From positions 376,087 through 440,086 of the forward strand of contig NZ_JACHUZ010000013.1 of NCBI RefSeq assembly GCF_019903425.1: a stretch of 64,000 bases of DNA, given 5' to 3'. The stretch is from Vreelandella halophila. GTDB lineage: Bacteria > Pseudomonadota > Gammaproteobacteria > Pseudomonadales > Oleiphilaceae. Both the position numbers and the translations under genes were made by a program. Shown in pieces: positions 48,352 through 57,509 of this stretch; the first letter of the stretch is position 1, and every line of letters begins with the position of its first letter. A model generated the notes under the pieces. It was not told the origin of the DNA, did not search any database, and worked only from the letters and a program-made list of their open reading frames with translations.

Positions 48352-50076
48352 GTGCTGAAGGTTGTTGGCTTGACCCTCTGGATGGTGATTCTCTTGCTGC
48401 ATTCCCCGGCAGGATTCGCGCAGGAGGTACCATCCCATGTGATCGGGCCTGAAACACAGCATAGCCTGTCACCGTCAGCCGCGATCTATACCAATGATCA
48501 ACAGGAGCTGCCCTTAAACAGGGCCGTTGAACTGTATCAGCAGGGTGAATTCTCCAGAGCGGAAATCCATGACCCCTCCCGGACCAACTTTGGTCTCACC
48601 ATGGATGAGATATGGCTGGCTTTTGAGTTCTCAACTTCCAGCCGGATTCAGGAAAACACCTTCCTGGAAATAGGCCACTCGTCACTGGATAAGGTTGATT
48701 TCTATCTGCTGGGCAACGGCAAGCTGCTCGCGGAACAGCAGTCGGGTGACCTGCTGCCATTCTCCGGCAAGCCCGTTAGCCACCGGAATCACGTATTCCC
48801 AGTATCCCTCTCTCCCAACAGTGACTACCAGGCCTTCCTGCGGGTGCGCTCCGAAGGCACCCTCACAGTGCCGGTCACTCTCTGGCAGGGCGATGGACTC
48901 TGGCGCAGTGACCAGACCGCCTACGCGGCTCTGGGCCTTTACTATGGGGTGCTTGGGGCACTTTTCATCTACAACCTGTTCCTGTTTTTCTCGCTGCGCG
49001 ACACGCTCTACCTGACCTACGTGGGGTTCATTGGCTTTCTCGGGGTTGGCCAGGCCGGCCTGTCGGGCCTGACCGGTCAGTTCCTGTGGCCTGGCTCACC
49101 CTGGCTCGCACACCTCTCTCCCACCGGCGGGGTAGCCGCCGCCGGCGTTTTCGGAACCCTCTTCGTTCAACGCTTCCTTGCCAGTACACCCACGCGGCTT
49201 AAACTGGGCTGGCTTATGCCTTCACTCAGCGTCGCGTACGGACTCACCTTTCTAACCGCAGTGTTCGTCTCGTATTACGCAGCGGCGGTCGCAGTCAATC
49301 TACTGTCCATGGTCTTCTCGGTCGTCGCTCTCCTGATGGGCGCAGTCAGCCTTTATCTGAAAGAACCAGGGGCGCGTTTCTTCGTACTCGCCTGGGTGGC
49401 TTTCCTGTTGGGTGTTCTTGTCATCGCCCTGCACAACGTGGGTGTTCTTCCCTCCAACAGCTTCACCACAAACGCTCTACTGATCGGCTCCGCCACGGAG
49501 ATGCTGCTGCTGTCACTGGCGCTGGCAGACCGGACACGCGAACTCGAAATGACCAACCGCAGACTGAGGGAGAAGCAACAGCTCCTGCAGAAGCAGGCCA
49601 ACCATGACCCTCTGACCGGGCTTGCCAACCGAAAACACCTTCAGGAACGCCTGATGGAAGCGGCTGCACGGGCCGGGCGCTCGGGAGAAAGCTTTGCACT
49701 GGTTGTCATTGATCTGGACCGATTCAAGCAGATCAATGACACCTATGGCCATACCGCCGGCGATGACGTGCTCCTGACAATAGGCAGCAGCCTTCAGGCA
49801 CTGACAAGGGCCTCGGATACTGTCGCGCGGATCGGGGGTGACGAATTCGTTCTACTGCTTGAAGGGATCCAGAAAGACAAGGATCTGGATCGCCTGAGAG
49901 CAGATCTGGCCCGAATCGGGGATGCTCCGATCCCACTCAAATCCGGCCAGGAAGTGCTTGTGGGCCTGAGCATCGGCGTCGCCATCTATCCGGATGATAC
50001 CGAGGAACTCGACGACCTCTTCTCACAAGCGGACGCAGATATGTACCGGCACAAGGGCAACCGGATAACAGACTGA
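48352..50076 (+). CDS. 7TMR-DISM diguanylate cyclase
   Basis: Membrane receptor of about 574 residues producing cyclic di-GMP. Signal peptide (LKVVGLTLWMVILLLHSPAG), periplasmic 7TMR-DISM domain, seven hydrophobic segments, a coiled-coil linker (MTNRRLREKQQLLQKQANHD), then a GGDEF domain with DPLTGLANRKHL, VIDLDRFKQINDTYGH and the active motif RIGGDEFVLLL. I chose GTG 48352 because GGAG lies 5 bases upstream and it gives a proper signal peptide; the frame opens with TTG at 48328. The sensor half is paralogous to the EAL protein at 29392-31998. Confidence 0.87.
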   Translation: MLKVVGLTLWMVILLLHSPAGFAQEVPSHVIGPETQHSLSPSAAIYTNDQQELPLNRAVELYQQGEFSRAEIHDPSRTNFGLTMDEIWLAFEFSTSSRIQENTFLEIGHSSLDKVDFYLLGNGKLLAEQQSGDLLPFSGKPVSHRNHVFPVSLSPNSDYQAFLRVRSEGTLTVPVTLWQGDGLWRSDQTAYAALGLYYGVLGALFIYNLFLFFSLRDTLYLTYVGFIGFLGVGQAGLSGLTGQFLWPGSPWLAHLSPTGGVAAAGVFGTLFVQRFLASTPTRLKLGWLMPSLSVAYGLTFLTAVFVSYYAAAVAVNLLSMVFSVVALLMGAVSLYLKEPGARFFVLAWVAFLLGVLVIALHNVGVLPSNSFTTNALLIGSATEMLLLSLALADRTRELEMTNRRLREKQQLLQKQANHDPLTGLANRKHLQERLMEAAARAGRSGESFALVVIDLDRFKQINDTYGHTAGDDVLLTIGSSLQALTRASDTVARIGGDEFVLLLEGIQKDKDLDRLRADLARIGDAPIPLKSGQEVLVGLSIGVAIYPDDTEELDDLFSQADADMYRHKGNRITD

Positions 50077-50081
50077 AGGAA

Positions 50082-50690
50082 TCAGCCCTTCACTCGCCCC
50101 TGATGGCGCTTCTGCATTATCCGCAGCCAGATTCCAAGGCCGACGGCGACCACCGCACCGGCGATCAGCCCGCTCACGTCAGCCGCGAACTCAGCGACGG
50201 CGGTAAGGCTGCTGGCGAACAGATAACCCAGACCCACATACAGCGCCACCCACACCGCTTCCCCGGCCGCACTCCATACGCTGAAACGTGCCCAGCGCAT
50301 GCGTCCCGCGCCCGCGGCGAAGTTGACGTAGGGCCCGAGCGGGCTGACGAGCCACCTGCTGAGAAAAACGCCCATACCACCCCACTGGTCAACGGAGGCC
50401 CGCGCCCGGGCCAGCAGAACGGCCCGGCTCCGGCGGGCCTCGGCCCACTGTTCCAGCCATCCGGCACACGAGCGCCCAATCAGGGCCCCTGCCTGGTCGC
50501 CGCTCAGGGCGCCCGCATAGGCCGCCAGACTCACGGACACCAGGGGCAGGTCCCCCGAGGCCGCGAATGCACCACCGGTAAGCATCATCAGGGATGCCGG
50601 TACCGGCATGGCCAGGCAGCTCAGGAAGGTCACGGCAAACAGGGCGGCACTGCCGTAGGTGGCGACAAGAAGGAAGACCGTGTCTGTCAT
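50082..50690 (-). CDS. DedA-family membrane protein
   Basis: A 202-residue integral membrane protein. The motif GGAFAASGDLPLVSVSLAA, the polar GDQAGALIGRSCAG, and the F-x-x-R-x(4)-P-like LSRWLVSPLGPYVNFAAGAGRM are typical of DedA/SNARE-associated proteins, implicated in undecaprenyl-phosphate or lipid flipping. Its start overlaps the stop of the upstream small membrane protein. Confidence 0.83.
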   Translation of the reverse strand: MTDTVFLLVATYGSAALFAVTFLSCLAMPVPASLMMLTGGAFAASGDLPLVSVSLAAYAGALSGDQAGALIGRSCAGWLEQWAEARRSRAVLLARARASVDQWGGMGVFLSRWLVSPLGPYVNFAAGAGRMRWARFSVWSAAGEAVWVALYVGLGYLFASSLTAVAEFAADVSGLIAGAVVAVGLGIWLRIMQKRHQGRVKG

Positions 50691-51037
50691 TCCCTGTCAC
50701 CCTCATGGGAACGCACGGCCTCATCAACGCGCTGCTGTATCTCCTCCAGAGTCAGGCTGGAGTCCTTGGCGATCTCCTCGAGCGTGCGGCGCTCACCATC
50801 AACGGCCTTCAGGTCCAGCACCTCACGGACCACCCCGGGCGGCAGGTCGTAGGAAAGCGCAACATAGCGAGGGGTCATCCAGCCTTCCACCGGCTGATCC
50901 TGACGGGCGGGCTCGGCCCAGTACAGGCTGAAGAACACAAGGCGTGCGGCAAAGAATGCCGTCACCACCAGCGCCGTGATGAATGCAATAACGAGGAAGC
51001 GGTGTTTCCGCCAGAGGTTGCGCGCCGCAGTCAGCAA
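50687..51037 (-). CDS. Small single-pass membrane protein coupled to DedA
   Basis: A 116-residue protein I do not recognise by name. One membrane segment (FLVIAFITALVVTAFFAARLV, written here by its ends at about 14-34), then a periplasmic or cytoplasmic domain (WMTPRYVALSYDLPPGVVRE) and an acidic C-terminal helix-turn-helix-like stretch (TLEEIAKDSSLTLEEIQQRV). It overlaps the DedA gene by 4 bases, so a joint role is likely. Confidence 0.7.
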   Translation of the reverse strand: MLTAARNLWRKHRFLVIAFITALVVTAFFAARLVFFSLYWAEPARQDQPVEGWMTPRYVALSYDLPPGVVREVLDLKAVDGERRTLEEIAKDSSLTLEEIQQRVDEAVRSHEGDRE

Positions 51038-51192
51038 TGGTCTGTGTCCAATCGGAAGGGGTATTAGCGCCAGCTTATCAGCACCCGGGATGAGCAGGAA
51101 GATTCCGTGCGGTGCACTCAGAGGTGACGACAGGCACCGGCGGGTTTAGTCTGGGCAGTACTGTTCATTCCAATGCCCATGGATGTGGTCCG

Positions 51193-53666
51193 ATGCCAAG
51201 TGACTCCCTACGCCGTTTTGGCGGCTACCTGCGAACACGGTGGGCCTCTCCACGGCGGATCCGCTTCTGGCTCCTCGCCCTGGTCGTTGCTTACACCCTG
51301 CTGGGGTTCCTGGCCCTGCCCTGGATCATCCAGTACCTGGCGGTAAGCACCGTCAAGGAAGACTACAACCGGGAACTCCGCATCGAGGCGGTTCACACCA
51401 ACCCATACACACTCACTCTCCAGATCGACGGGCTCGCCCTCGACGACACCGACAACCAGCAACTGCTCGGCTGGCAGCGGCTGTTCATCGATGTCGCCTG
51501 GTCCAGCGTGGTTGATGGCGTCCTGACCCTGGAGACAATCCAACTTGATCAGCCGCTGGTCCAGGAAGAACGCTTCGCCGAGGGCGGGACGCGCTTCTCC
51601 CGCCTAGCCACCACTCCCTCGGAGGAGGCCACAGAGGAAGACGAGACTCCAGACGAAGACGGTGCTTCATCACCACTCGCATTACGGGTCAACGATCTGC
51701 ACGTCGACGGCGGCGCTCTGCGCTTCACTGACAACCTGCAGGACACCGCAACCACCTCTGCGCCGTCGAACCGGGTGTCGCTGGCACTGGAGGATCTCAG
51801 TCTGTCCGCCAGGGATGTCTCGCTGCAGGAAGACGCCCCCTTCCCGGTGCGCATGAAAGGGCAGCTCGCCGGGTGTCGCTGGCACTGGAGGATCTCAGTC
51901 TGTCCGCCAGGGATGTCTCGCTGCAGGAAGACGCCCCCTTCCCGGTGCGCATGAAAGGGCAGCTCGCGGCAGGCGGCATGCTCGACTTTGACGGGTCACT
52001 TCAGCTCAGCCCGGCGTTCGCTCTGGAAGGCGACGCCCGCATTGATGAACTGGCACTGGCGCAGGCCGAACCCTACCTGCAGCAACTGGCGGATGTGCAG
52101 CTCGGCGACGGGACGCTCAACCTGAATGGCCGGATGCGTACCGATGCGCAGCAGCCCTTTGCTTTCGAGGGCTCCGGCGGCATCAAGGCGCTCAGCATCA
52201 GGGCCCCCGCCAACGACGAACCACTCATCGGTTGGCAGAGCCTTCAGACGGAAGAACTCAATCTGCGCCTCGCGGAACGACAGCTGGAAACCGGCCCAAT
52301 CTCCGTCGATGGCCTGTTCGGGCGGGTGACTATCAACGAGGACCAGAGCACCAATTTCGGGCAGCTTATGGCAGAGCCCCAACAGGAGGGCGCAGGGAAG
52401 ACGGATGACGAAGAACCCAAAGACAGCGAGGCGGACCCGTTCGCAATCACCATCGAGGGTATTGAACTGACCAACGGCGCTCTCCGGTTTGCGGATAAAT
52501 CCCTGCCGCTGCCCTTCTCAACGAGCATCCACACATTGGGTGGCAAGATATCGACCCTGAGCTCCACCTCGGCCCAGCCGGCTCAGGTGGCGCTGGAAGG
52601 CGAGGTCGCGGAATACGGTCTGGCCCGTGTGGACGGCACCCTTCACGCCTGGCACCCCATGCGCGAAACCAGCCTGAAGCTGATGTTCCGCAACCTTCAG
52701 ATCCCGGAATACTCCCCCTACACCGTGCGCTTCGCCGGCCGCAAGATCGCCGGAGGCACCATGGATCTGGATCTCGATTACACCGTCACGGACAACCAAC
52801 TCGACGGGCAGAACAACCTGGTGCTGCGCGACCTGAAACTCGGCGAAAAGATGGACGCCAGCAATGCCATGGACCTGCCGCTGGACCTGGCCATTGGCCT
52901 GCTCAAGGACAGCGACGGCGTCATCGACCTGGACCTGCCAGTGACCGGGGATGTTGGCAGCCCGGAATTCGACATCAACCAGGTGATCCGCCAGGCACTG
53001 GGCAACGCCATCAAGTCCGTCGTCCAGTCACCGTTCCGCTTCCTGGCCAGCCTCGTTGGCGCTGAATCGGAGGAGCTCGGCCAGGTTGAGTTCCCGGCAG
53101 GGCGCTCCGATCTCCTGCCGCCCCAGCGTGAACGCGTCGCCAAGCTGCGCGAGGCGCTAAACCAGCGCCCGGAACTGGTTCTGGAGCTCCCCGGCCCCTT
53201 CAGCCGGACGTTCGACGGCCCGGCACTGCAGCGCGGCAAAGCCATTGAGGCCCTGCGGCAACGCCTGGCTGAGGCTGGCCGCGACGTCGCGGAGCCCAGC
53301 CTCACGGCCGGGTCGAACCAGGAGGTTGTTGAGACAATGTTCACTGCTTCCTACCCGGACGCGTATCTGGAAGCCGTCCGGGCACGCTTCACGCAAGAGC
53401 AGGGTGAATCATCACAGGACAGCGGCTTTGATGCCCTGGCGTATCGCAACCACCTGGCCGAAAAGGTGATTGCCGCCCAGCAGGTCACGGACGCTGACCT
53501 CAGAGCCCTCGCCAACGCCCGCGCCACAGCGGTGCGCGATGCCCTGGTGGATCCCAGTGCCGAAGACCGTATCGAGACTGACCGTGTTCGTCTGCTTGAC
53601 CCCGGAGAGATCGACTCAGAAGATGGCGAACGCCTTGCCATGGAGGTGGGCATCACAGCGGATTGA
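51193..53666 (+). pseudogene. DUF748/AsmA-like envelope protein gene, frame broken by a 98-bp tandem duplication
   Basis: Frame 1 (51193-51954) encodes an N-terminal membrane segment (FWLLALVVAYTLLGFLAL) and AsmA/DUF748-type repeats. Frame 2 (through 53666) encodes the rest, including QVALEGEVAEYGLARVDG, DLDLDYTVTDNQLDGQNNL and an OmpA-like-spaced tail (LPPQRERVAKLREAL, QRGKAIEALRQRL). The sequence VSLALEDLSLSARDVSLQED occurs at the end of frame 1 and again at the start of frame 2. Removing one 98-base copy restores a single protein of about 790 residues. Likely envelope or lipid-transport related. ATG 51193 is preferred; the frame opens at 51112. Confidence 0.8.
51771..51967 (+). repeat. 98-bp perfect tandem duplication
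   Basis: Bases 51771-51868 are repeated exactly at 51869-51966; identity continues one base further. Because 98 is not a multiple of three, the duplication shifts the frame of the DUF748 gene. The lack of any mismatch indicates a very recent event or an assembly error. Confidence 0.95.
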
Positions 53667-53678
53667 GGTGGTTACCGC

Positions 53679-54092
53679 ATGCTGACAATATCCAACACCG
53701 TGGAACTTGCTGACTGGGAGATCGAGATCACCCAGATCCGCGCCCAGGGTGCCGGCGGCCAGAACGTCAACAAGGTCGCCTCGGCCGTGCACCTGCGCTT
53801 TGATATCCCAGGCTCCAGCCTGCCGTCCTTCTACAAGGAACGACTGATGGCGCTCTCCGACCAGCGCATCAGTAAGGAAGGGGTGGTCATCATCAAGGCG
53901 CAGTCCTACCGTACCCTGGAGCAGAACAAGGAAGACGCGCTGCAACGGCTGAAAACCCTGATCCAGGGTGCCGTAAAACAGGAAAAAACCCGTCGACCCA
54001 CAAGGCCGACCAAATCCGCCAAACGACGGCGCGTTGAGAGCAAGACACGGAGAGGCAAGACCAAGGCACTGAGAGGGAAGGTGGAGCCATGA
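53679..54092 (+). CDS. arfB: Alternative ribosome-rescue factor ArfB (YaeJ-like)
   Basis: Peptidyl-tRNA hydrolase that rescues stalled ribosomes. The 137-residue protein has the GGQ catalytic motif (GAGGQNVNKVASAVHLRFDI, GGQ at 26-28) and the basic C-terminal tail (KSAKRRRVESKTRRGKTKAL) that enters the mRNA channel. Length matches YaeJ (140). It overlaps the following aldo/keto reductase by 4 bases. Confidence 0.93.
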   Translation: MLTISNTVELADWEIEITQIRAQGAGGQNVNKVASAVHLRFDIPGSSLPSFYKERLMALSDQRISKEGVVIIKAQSYRTLEQNKEDALQRLKTLIQGAVKQEKTRRPTRPTKSAKRRRVESKTRRGKTKALRGKVEP

Positions 54093-54922
54093 AATACGTT
54101 GAACTCCCCGGCGGTGAACGCATCCCGGCGCTTGGCCAGGGCACATGGCGGATGGGCGAGCGCCCGCAGGACCGCGAGCGTGAGGTGGAAGCCGTGCGGG
54201 CTGGCATCGACGCCGGGCTGACACTGATCGACACGGCCGAAATGTACGGCAACGGCGGCGCCGAGCGCATTGTCGGCGAGGCCATGGGAAACCGGCGCGA
54301 GGAACTCTTCCTGGTCAGCAAGGTCTTTCCGCACAACGCCTCACGCGGTGGCGTCCGTGCCGCCTGCAAAGCAAGCCTGGCACGTCTGGGCACCGGCCGG
54401 CTCGACCTCTACCTCCTGCACTGGCGCGGCGGGGCTGACCTGGCTGAAGCGGTTGCCGGTTTTGAGGATCTGCAAAGGGAAGGGCTGATCCGCCACTGGG
54501 GCGTGAGCAACTTTGACGCAAGCGACCTGGCGGATCTCTGGAAGGTGCCCGGCGGCGACGCCTGCAGCGCCAACCAGCTCCTTTACCACCTCGGCGAGCG
54601 CACCATCGAGAACGACCCCCTGCCCTGGATGCGGCAACACGGCATTCCGGCCATGGCTTACTGCCCGCTCGGCCAGCGCAGGCTCCTGGAACAGCCCGCC
54701 CTGCGGGCCTTTGCCGAGCGCAACGGCATCACCCCGGCGCAGACCGCGCTCGCCTGGCTGCAAGCGCACGACGACGTCATCGCCATTCCGAAAACCAGTA
54801 ACCCGGAGCGCCAAGCCGAGAACCGGGCGTCAGCCGAGACCACGCTCACACAGGAACAGCTCGCTGAACTGGAGCGGCTTTTCCCTCGGCCTGAAAGGCA
54901 TGGGCCACTGCCGATTGTATGA
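54089..54922 (+). CDS. Aldo/keto reductase
   Basis: NADPH-dependent oxidoreductase of 277 residues with a TIM-barrel AKR pattern: LGQGTWRMGE, DTAEMYGNGGAE with the catalytic Tyr, VSKVFPHN with Lys, YLLHWRG with His, and the cofactor segment IPKTSNPERQAEN. Start overlaps the arfB stop (ATGA), so translation is coupled. The substrate is unknown. Confidence 0.9.
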   Translation: MKYVELPGGERIPALGQGTWRMGERPQDREREVEAVRAGIDAGLTLIDTAEMYGNGGAERIVGEAMGNRREELFLVSKVFPHNASRGGVRAACKASLARLGTGRLDLYLLHWRGGADLAEAVAGFEDLQREGLIRHWGVSNFDASDLADLWKVPGGDACSANQLLYHLGERTIENDPLPWMRQHGIPAMAYCPLGQRRLLEQPALRAFAERNGITPAQTALAWLQAHDDVIAIPKTSNPERQAENRASAETTLTQEQLAELERLFPRPERHGPLPIV

Positions 54923-54966
54923 TCCGACGGGGCGACACAACGGTGTGGCCCTCGACGCCAAGTACT

Positions 54967-56436
54967 TCAGGCGTCTGACGAGCCCCCTGCCATAATCCCC
55001 AACTGCCTGTTCACCTCATCCCGGATCGCTCGATAACGCTCAGGATCGTTGATCAGTGTGTTCAGGTCATCTTCGGGAAAGATCTCCTTGCGCTTTTCCC
55101 GGGCCTCTTCCGTGGCCATACGGGAGGGCATCAGCTGCTCAAGACACCGCAGCATCACCTCCGGCGAGACAGAGGCGCCCGGCGAGGCGCCCAGCAGCGT
55201 GCCGTAGGTCCCGTCCTCGGAAACCACAATCTCGGTTCCCATCTGCAGATTCCCATCCTTGATGATCTGTACCCGCTGGCCGGCCTGGATCGGTTTCCAG
55301 TCAAACTTTTCACTCATGCCAGGGGCAAACTTCTCCAGCTCCTCGTACATGCTCTTCGTGCCCTTGAACGATTCGGACACGAGGTATCTCACCAGCGAGA
55401 AGTGTTCCATGGCGACGTTCAGCATGCTGGGAATGTCATGCAGCCGCAGGCCACTCAGGTAATCAAACAGACCCCTGCCTTTTTCAAGAATGGGCTTGAA
55501 CGAGGCGAACGGGCCGAACAGCAGGTAATACTGGCCATCCACCACACGCAGATCCAGATGGGGCACGGACATCGGCGGCGCACCGACCTTCGCCTTGCCA
55601 TAGGTCTTGGCGGTGTAGTGCTTCGCCTCTTCCTCGCTGATCGAGGCCCGCAGGAAGCGCCCGCCGACCGGGAACCCCGCGAAGCGGTGGCGGAAGGGCA
55701 GGTGACTTTTCTTCAGCAGTGGGAAGGCACCGCCGCCGGCCCCCACAAAGAGCACATCCGCCTTGTATTGAACCGGTTCCCCGTGCTGATAGGCTTCCAG
55801 CAGCCAGCTCCCGGAGGGACTGCGGTGGGCCCTTTTGACATGAACGCCATGCTCAATGGTAACGCCCCTATTCCGCACCAGATGCGTGGCGATATGGCCG
55901 GTCAGTGCACCGAAATTGATGTCGGTGCCGGTTTCAACAACGGTCGCCGCCATCTGTTCATGGCGGGGCCTTCCTTCCATGGTGTAGGGAATCCAGCTCT
56001 TGATCTCATCAAAGTCTTCCGAGTAGCGCATCTGCTCGAAGAAATGATGCGCGGACATCTCCTGGTAGCGCAGCCGCAACATATCAATGGCCTGGGCAGG
56101 CACCAGGGTGCAGTGCTTGGTCTGGTGGATGAAGCTCCCGGGATCCTCGATGATGCCCTGCTGGACCAGGTAGGCCCAGAACTGCTTGGCCACGTTGAAC
56201 TGGGCATGGATCTTCAGGGCCTTTTCAACGGAAATGACTTCCTCATCAACGGGCGTATAGTTAAGCTCACAATTCGCCTCATGCCCGGTCCCGGCGTTGT
56301 TGAACCCGGCTGAACTCCCTTCTCCGACACCATCCAGCCGCTCCAGGATGGTGATGTCCAGTTCAGGCGCCATTTCTTTTGCCAGGGCGGCAAAAGTGGT
56401 CCCCATGATACCGGCTCCAACGACAACTACTTTCAT
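54967..56436 (-). CDS. mqo: Malate:quinone oxidoreductase
   Basis: FAD-dependent, peripheral membrane enzyme oxidising malate to oxaloacetate with electrons to quinone. The 489-residue protein has VVVGAGIMGTTFAALA at the N-terminus, ERLDGVGEGSSAGFNNAGTG, FGALTGHIATHL, FPVGGRFLRA and FGPFASFKPILEKG, matching Mqo along its whole length. Monocistronic. Ends the conserved chromosomal part before the accessory island. Confidence 0.93.
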   Translation of the reverse strand: MKVVVVGAGIMGTTFAALAKEMAPELDITILERLDGVGEGSSAGFNNAGTGHEANCELNYTPVDEEVISVEKALKIHAQFNVAKQFWAYLVQQGIIEDPGSFIHQTKHCTLVPAQAIDMLRLRYQEMSAHHFFEQMRYSEDFDEIKSWIPYTMEGRPRHEQMAATVVETGTDINFGALTGHIATHLVRNRGVTIEHGVHVKRAHRSPSGSWLLEAYQHGEPVQYKADVLFVGAGGGAFPLLKKSHLPFRHRFAGFPVGGRFLRASISEEEAKHYTAKTYGKAKVGAPPMSVPHLDLRVVDGQYYLLFGPFASFKPILEKGRGLFDYLSGLRLHDIPSMLNVAMEHFSLVRYLVSESFKGTKSMYEELEKFAPGMSEKFDWKPIQAGQRVQIIKDGNLQMGTEIVVSEDGTYGTLLGASPGASVSPEVMLRCLEQLMPSRMATEEAREKRKEIFPEDDLNTLINDPERYRAIRDEVNRQLGIMAGGSSDA

Positions 56437-56550
56437 GATGAACCCCTGCCCGTCAGTCTGTCTGGTCGCGAAATGCGCATGCCTGCAAGATGCCTTGAAT
56501 GGAGCGCTTCTTCAATCATTCATCAGGACCGGCAACCAGGCTTCATTTCG

Positions 56551-57399
56551 CTAAATCTCAACCTCACCGTTGATGCAGGTAAACGTGTCACCGCCCACCC
56601 AGATTGTGCCCTCAGCGTCCTGGTTGATACGCGGTCGGCCCCTCCTACCAAGGCGTGTACCCTGGCTTGAAACATAAGGCGCTTTCACGCGCCCACTGGC
56701 GATCAGCCATTGCGCAAGGGAGGCATTGAGACTGCCGGTTACCGGATCCTCTGTCTCTTGCCCATGCTCGTCGCTGAAAACAGCCCGTACCTCAAAAGCA
56801 CACCCCGAACCTTCGGGATAGGGACCGACGAGGCCGATATCGAGGTTACCTTTGCCGGAATAGCGATTGAAATCAGGCTCTACAGATAGAACAGCGTCCG
56901 CACTTTCGAGTAATACGCCAACCCACCCGGGTCCATTATCGACCCACTGAGCATCAACAATTTCGTTGCGGGTGATACCCAGTACGGTGGCTAACTCTTG
57001 AACAAACGACTCTTCAACCTCACCGGAACGTAATAATGGCGGAGCCGAGAATGCGAGACCACCATCGCGCCTGATGGGCACCAGGCCGGCTCCGCATTCC
57101 TGAATGATGCGGTCAGGTTGTTTGGGCTGACCACCCGCTTCCAGCCACGCATGACAGGTACCCAGTGTCGGATGCCCCGCGAACGGAAGCTCATGGGCAA
57201 GCGTGAATATCCGGACACGGTAGTCGGCCTCGTCAGACGTTGGAGGCAGGAGAAAGGTACTCTCTGATAAATTCATCCAACGGGTGAAATTCTGCATTTC
57301 TTCAGTAGAAAGCCCTTCAGAGTCCAGCACAACCGCGACTGGGTTACCCGTGTAGGGATGCTCTCCAAAAACGTCGATCTGTTTGAATCCTCTCCTCAT
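56551..57399 (-). CDS. PhzF-family isomerase/epimerase-like protein
   Basis: A 282-residue protein of the PhzF (diaminopimelate-epimerase-like) fold: FKQIDVFGEHPYTGNPVAVV, catalytic Glu in NLSESTFLLPP (Glu 46), ELPFAGHPTLGTCHAWLE and DPVTGSLNASLAQWLI. Complete by length and motifs; physiological reaction unknown. It lies between mqo and the first attC-like site, on the strand opposite to that site's orientation, and its lower GC suggests it may belong to the accessory island. Confidence 0.85.
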   Translation of the reverse strand: MRRGFKQIDVFGEHPYTGNPVAVVLDSEGLSTEEMQNFTRWMNLSESTFLLPPTSDEADYRVRIFTLAHELPFAGHPTLGTCHAWLEAGGQPKQPDRIIQECGAGLVPIRRDGGLAFSAPPLLRSGEVEESFVQELATVLGITRNEIVDAQWVDNGPGWVGVLLESADAVLSVEPDFNRYSGKGNLDIGLVGPYPEGSGCAFEVRAVFSDEHGQETEDPVTGSLNASLAQWLIASGRVKAPYVSSQGTRLGRRGRPRINQDAEGTIWVGGDTFTCINGEVEI

Positions 57400-57428
57400 T
57401 AAAGACGTTCCTCCCCAATCAAAACTAC

Positions 57429-57489
57429 TCCTTAACGCTCGAGTCCCGCGCCGGTTTGGAGCCGCGGCGCGGCGGGATATCGGTTAGCT
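57429..57489 (+). other. attC-like recombination site 1
   Basis: CCTTAAC at the left end and GTTAGCT at 57483-57489 (recombination point after the G) enclose a strongly self-complementary segment: TCCCGC pairs with GCGGGA around an inner GGTTTGGAGCCGCGG hairpin. The inner CGCGCCGGTTTGGAGCCGCG is identical to site 2. The layout R''-L''-loop-L'-R' is that of integron attC sites. Confidence 0.7.
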
Positions 57490-57509
57490 CAGAAATATCT
57501 GATCCAGAT

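Noticed and set aside
51771-51967. Direct repeats considered as a CRISPR or satellite
   Set aside because: Only two abutting 98-base copies inside a coding frame, with no spacers; a tandem duplication explains it.
56510-56560. Possible further attC end near GCTAAATC before the PhzF gene
   Set aside because: One mismatch to GTTAAAT and no folded partner sequence nearby; too weak to call a cassette boundary.
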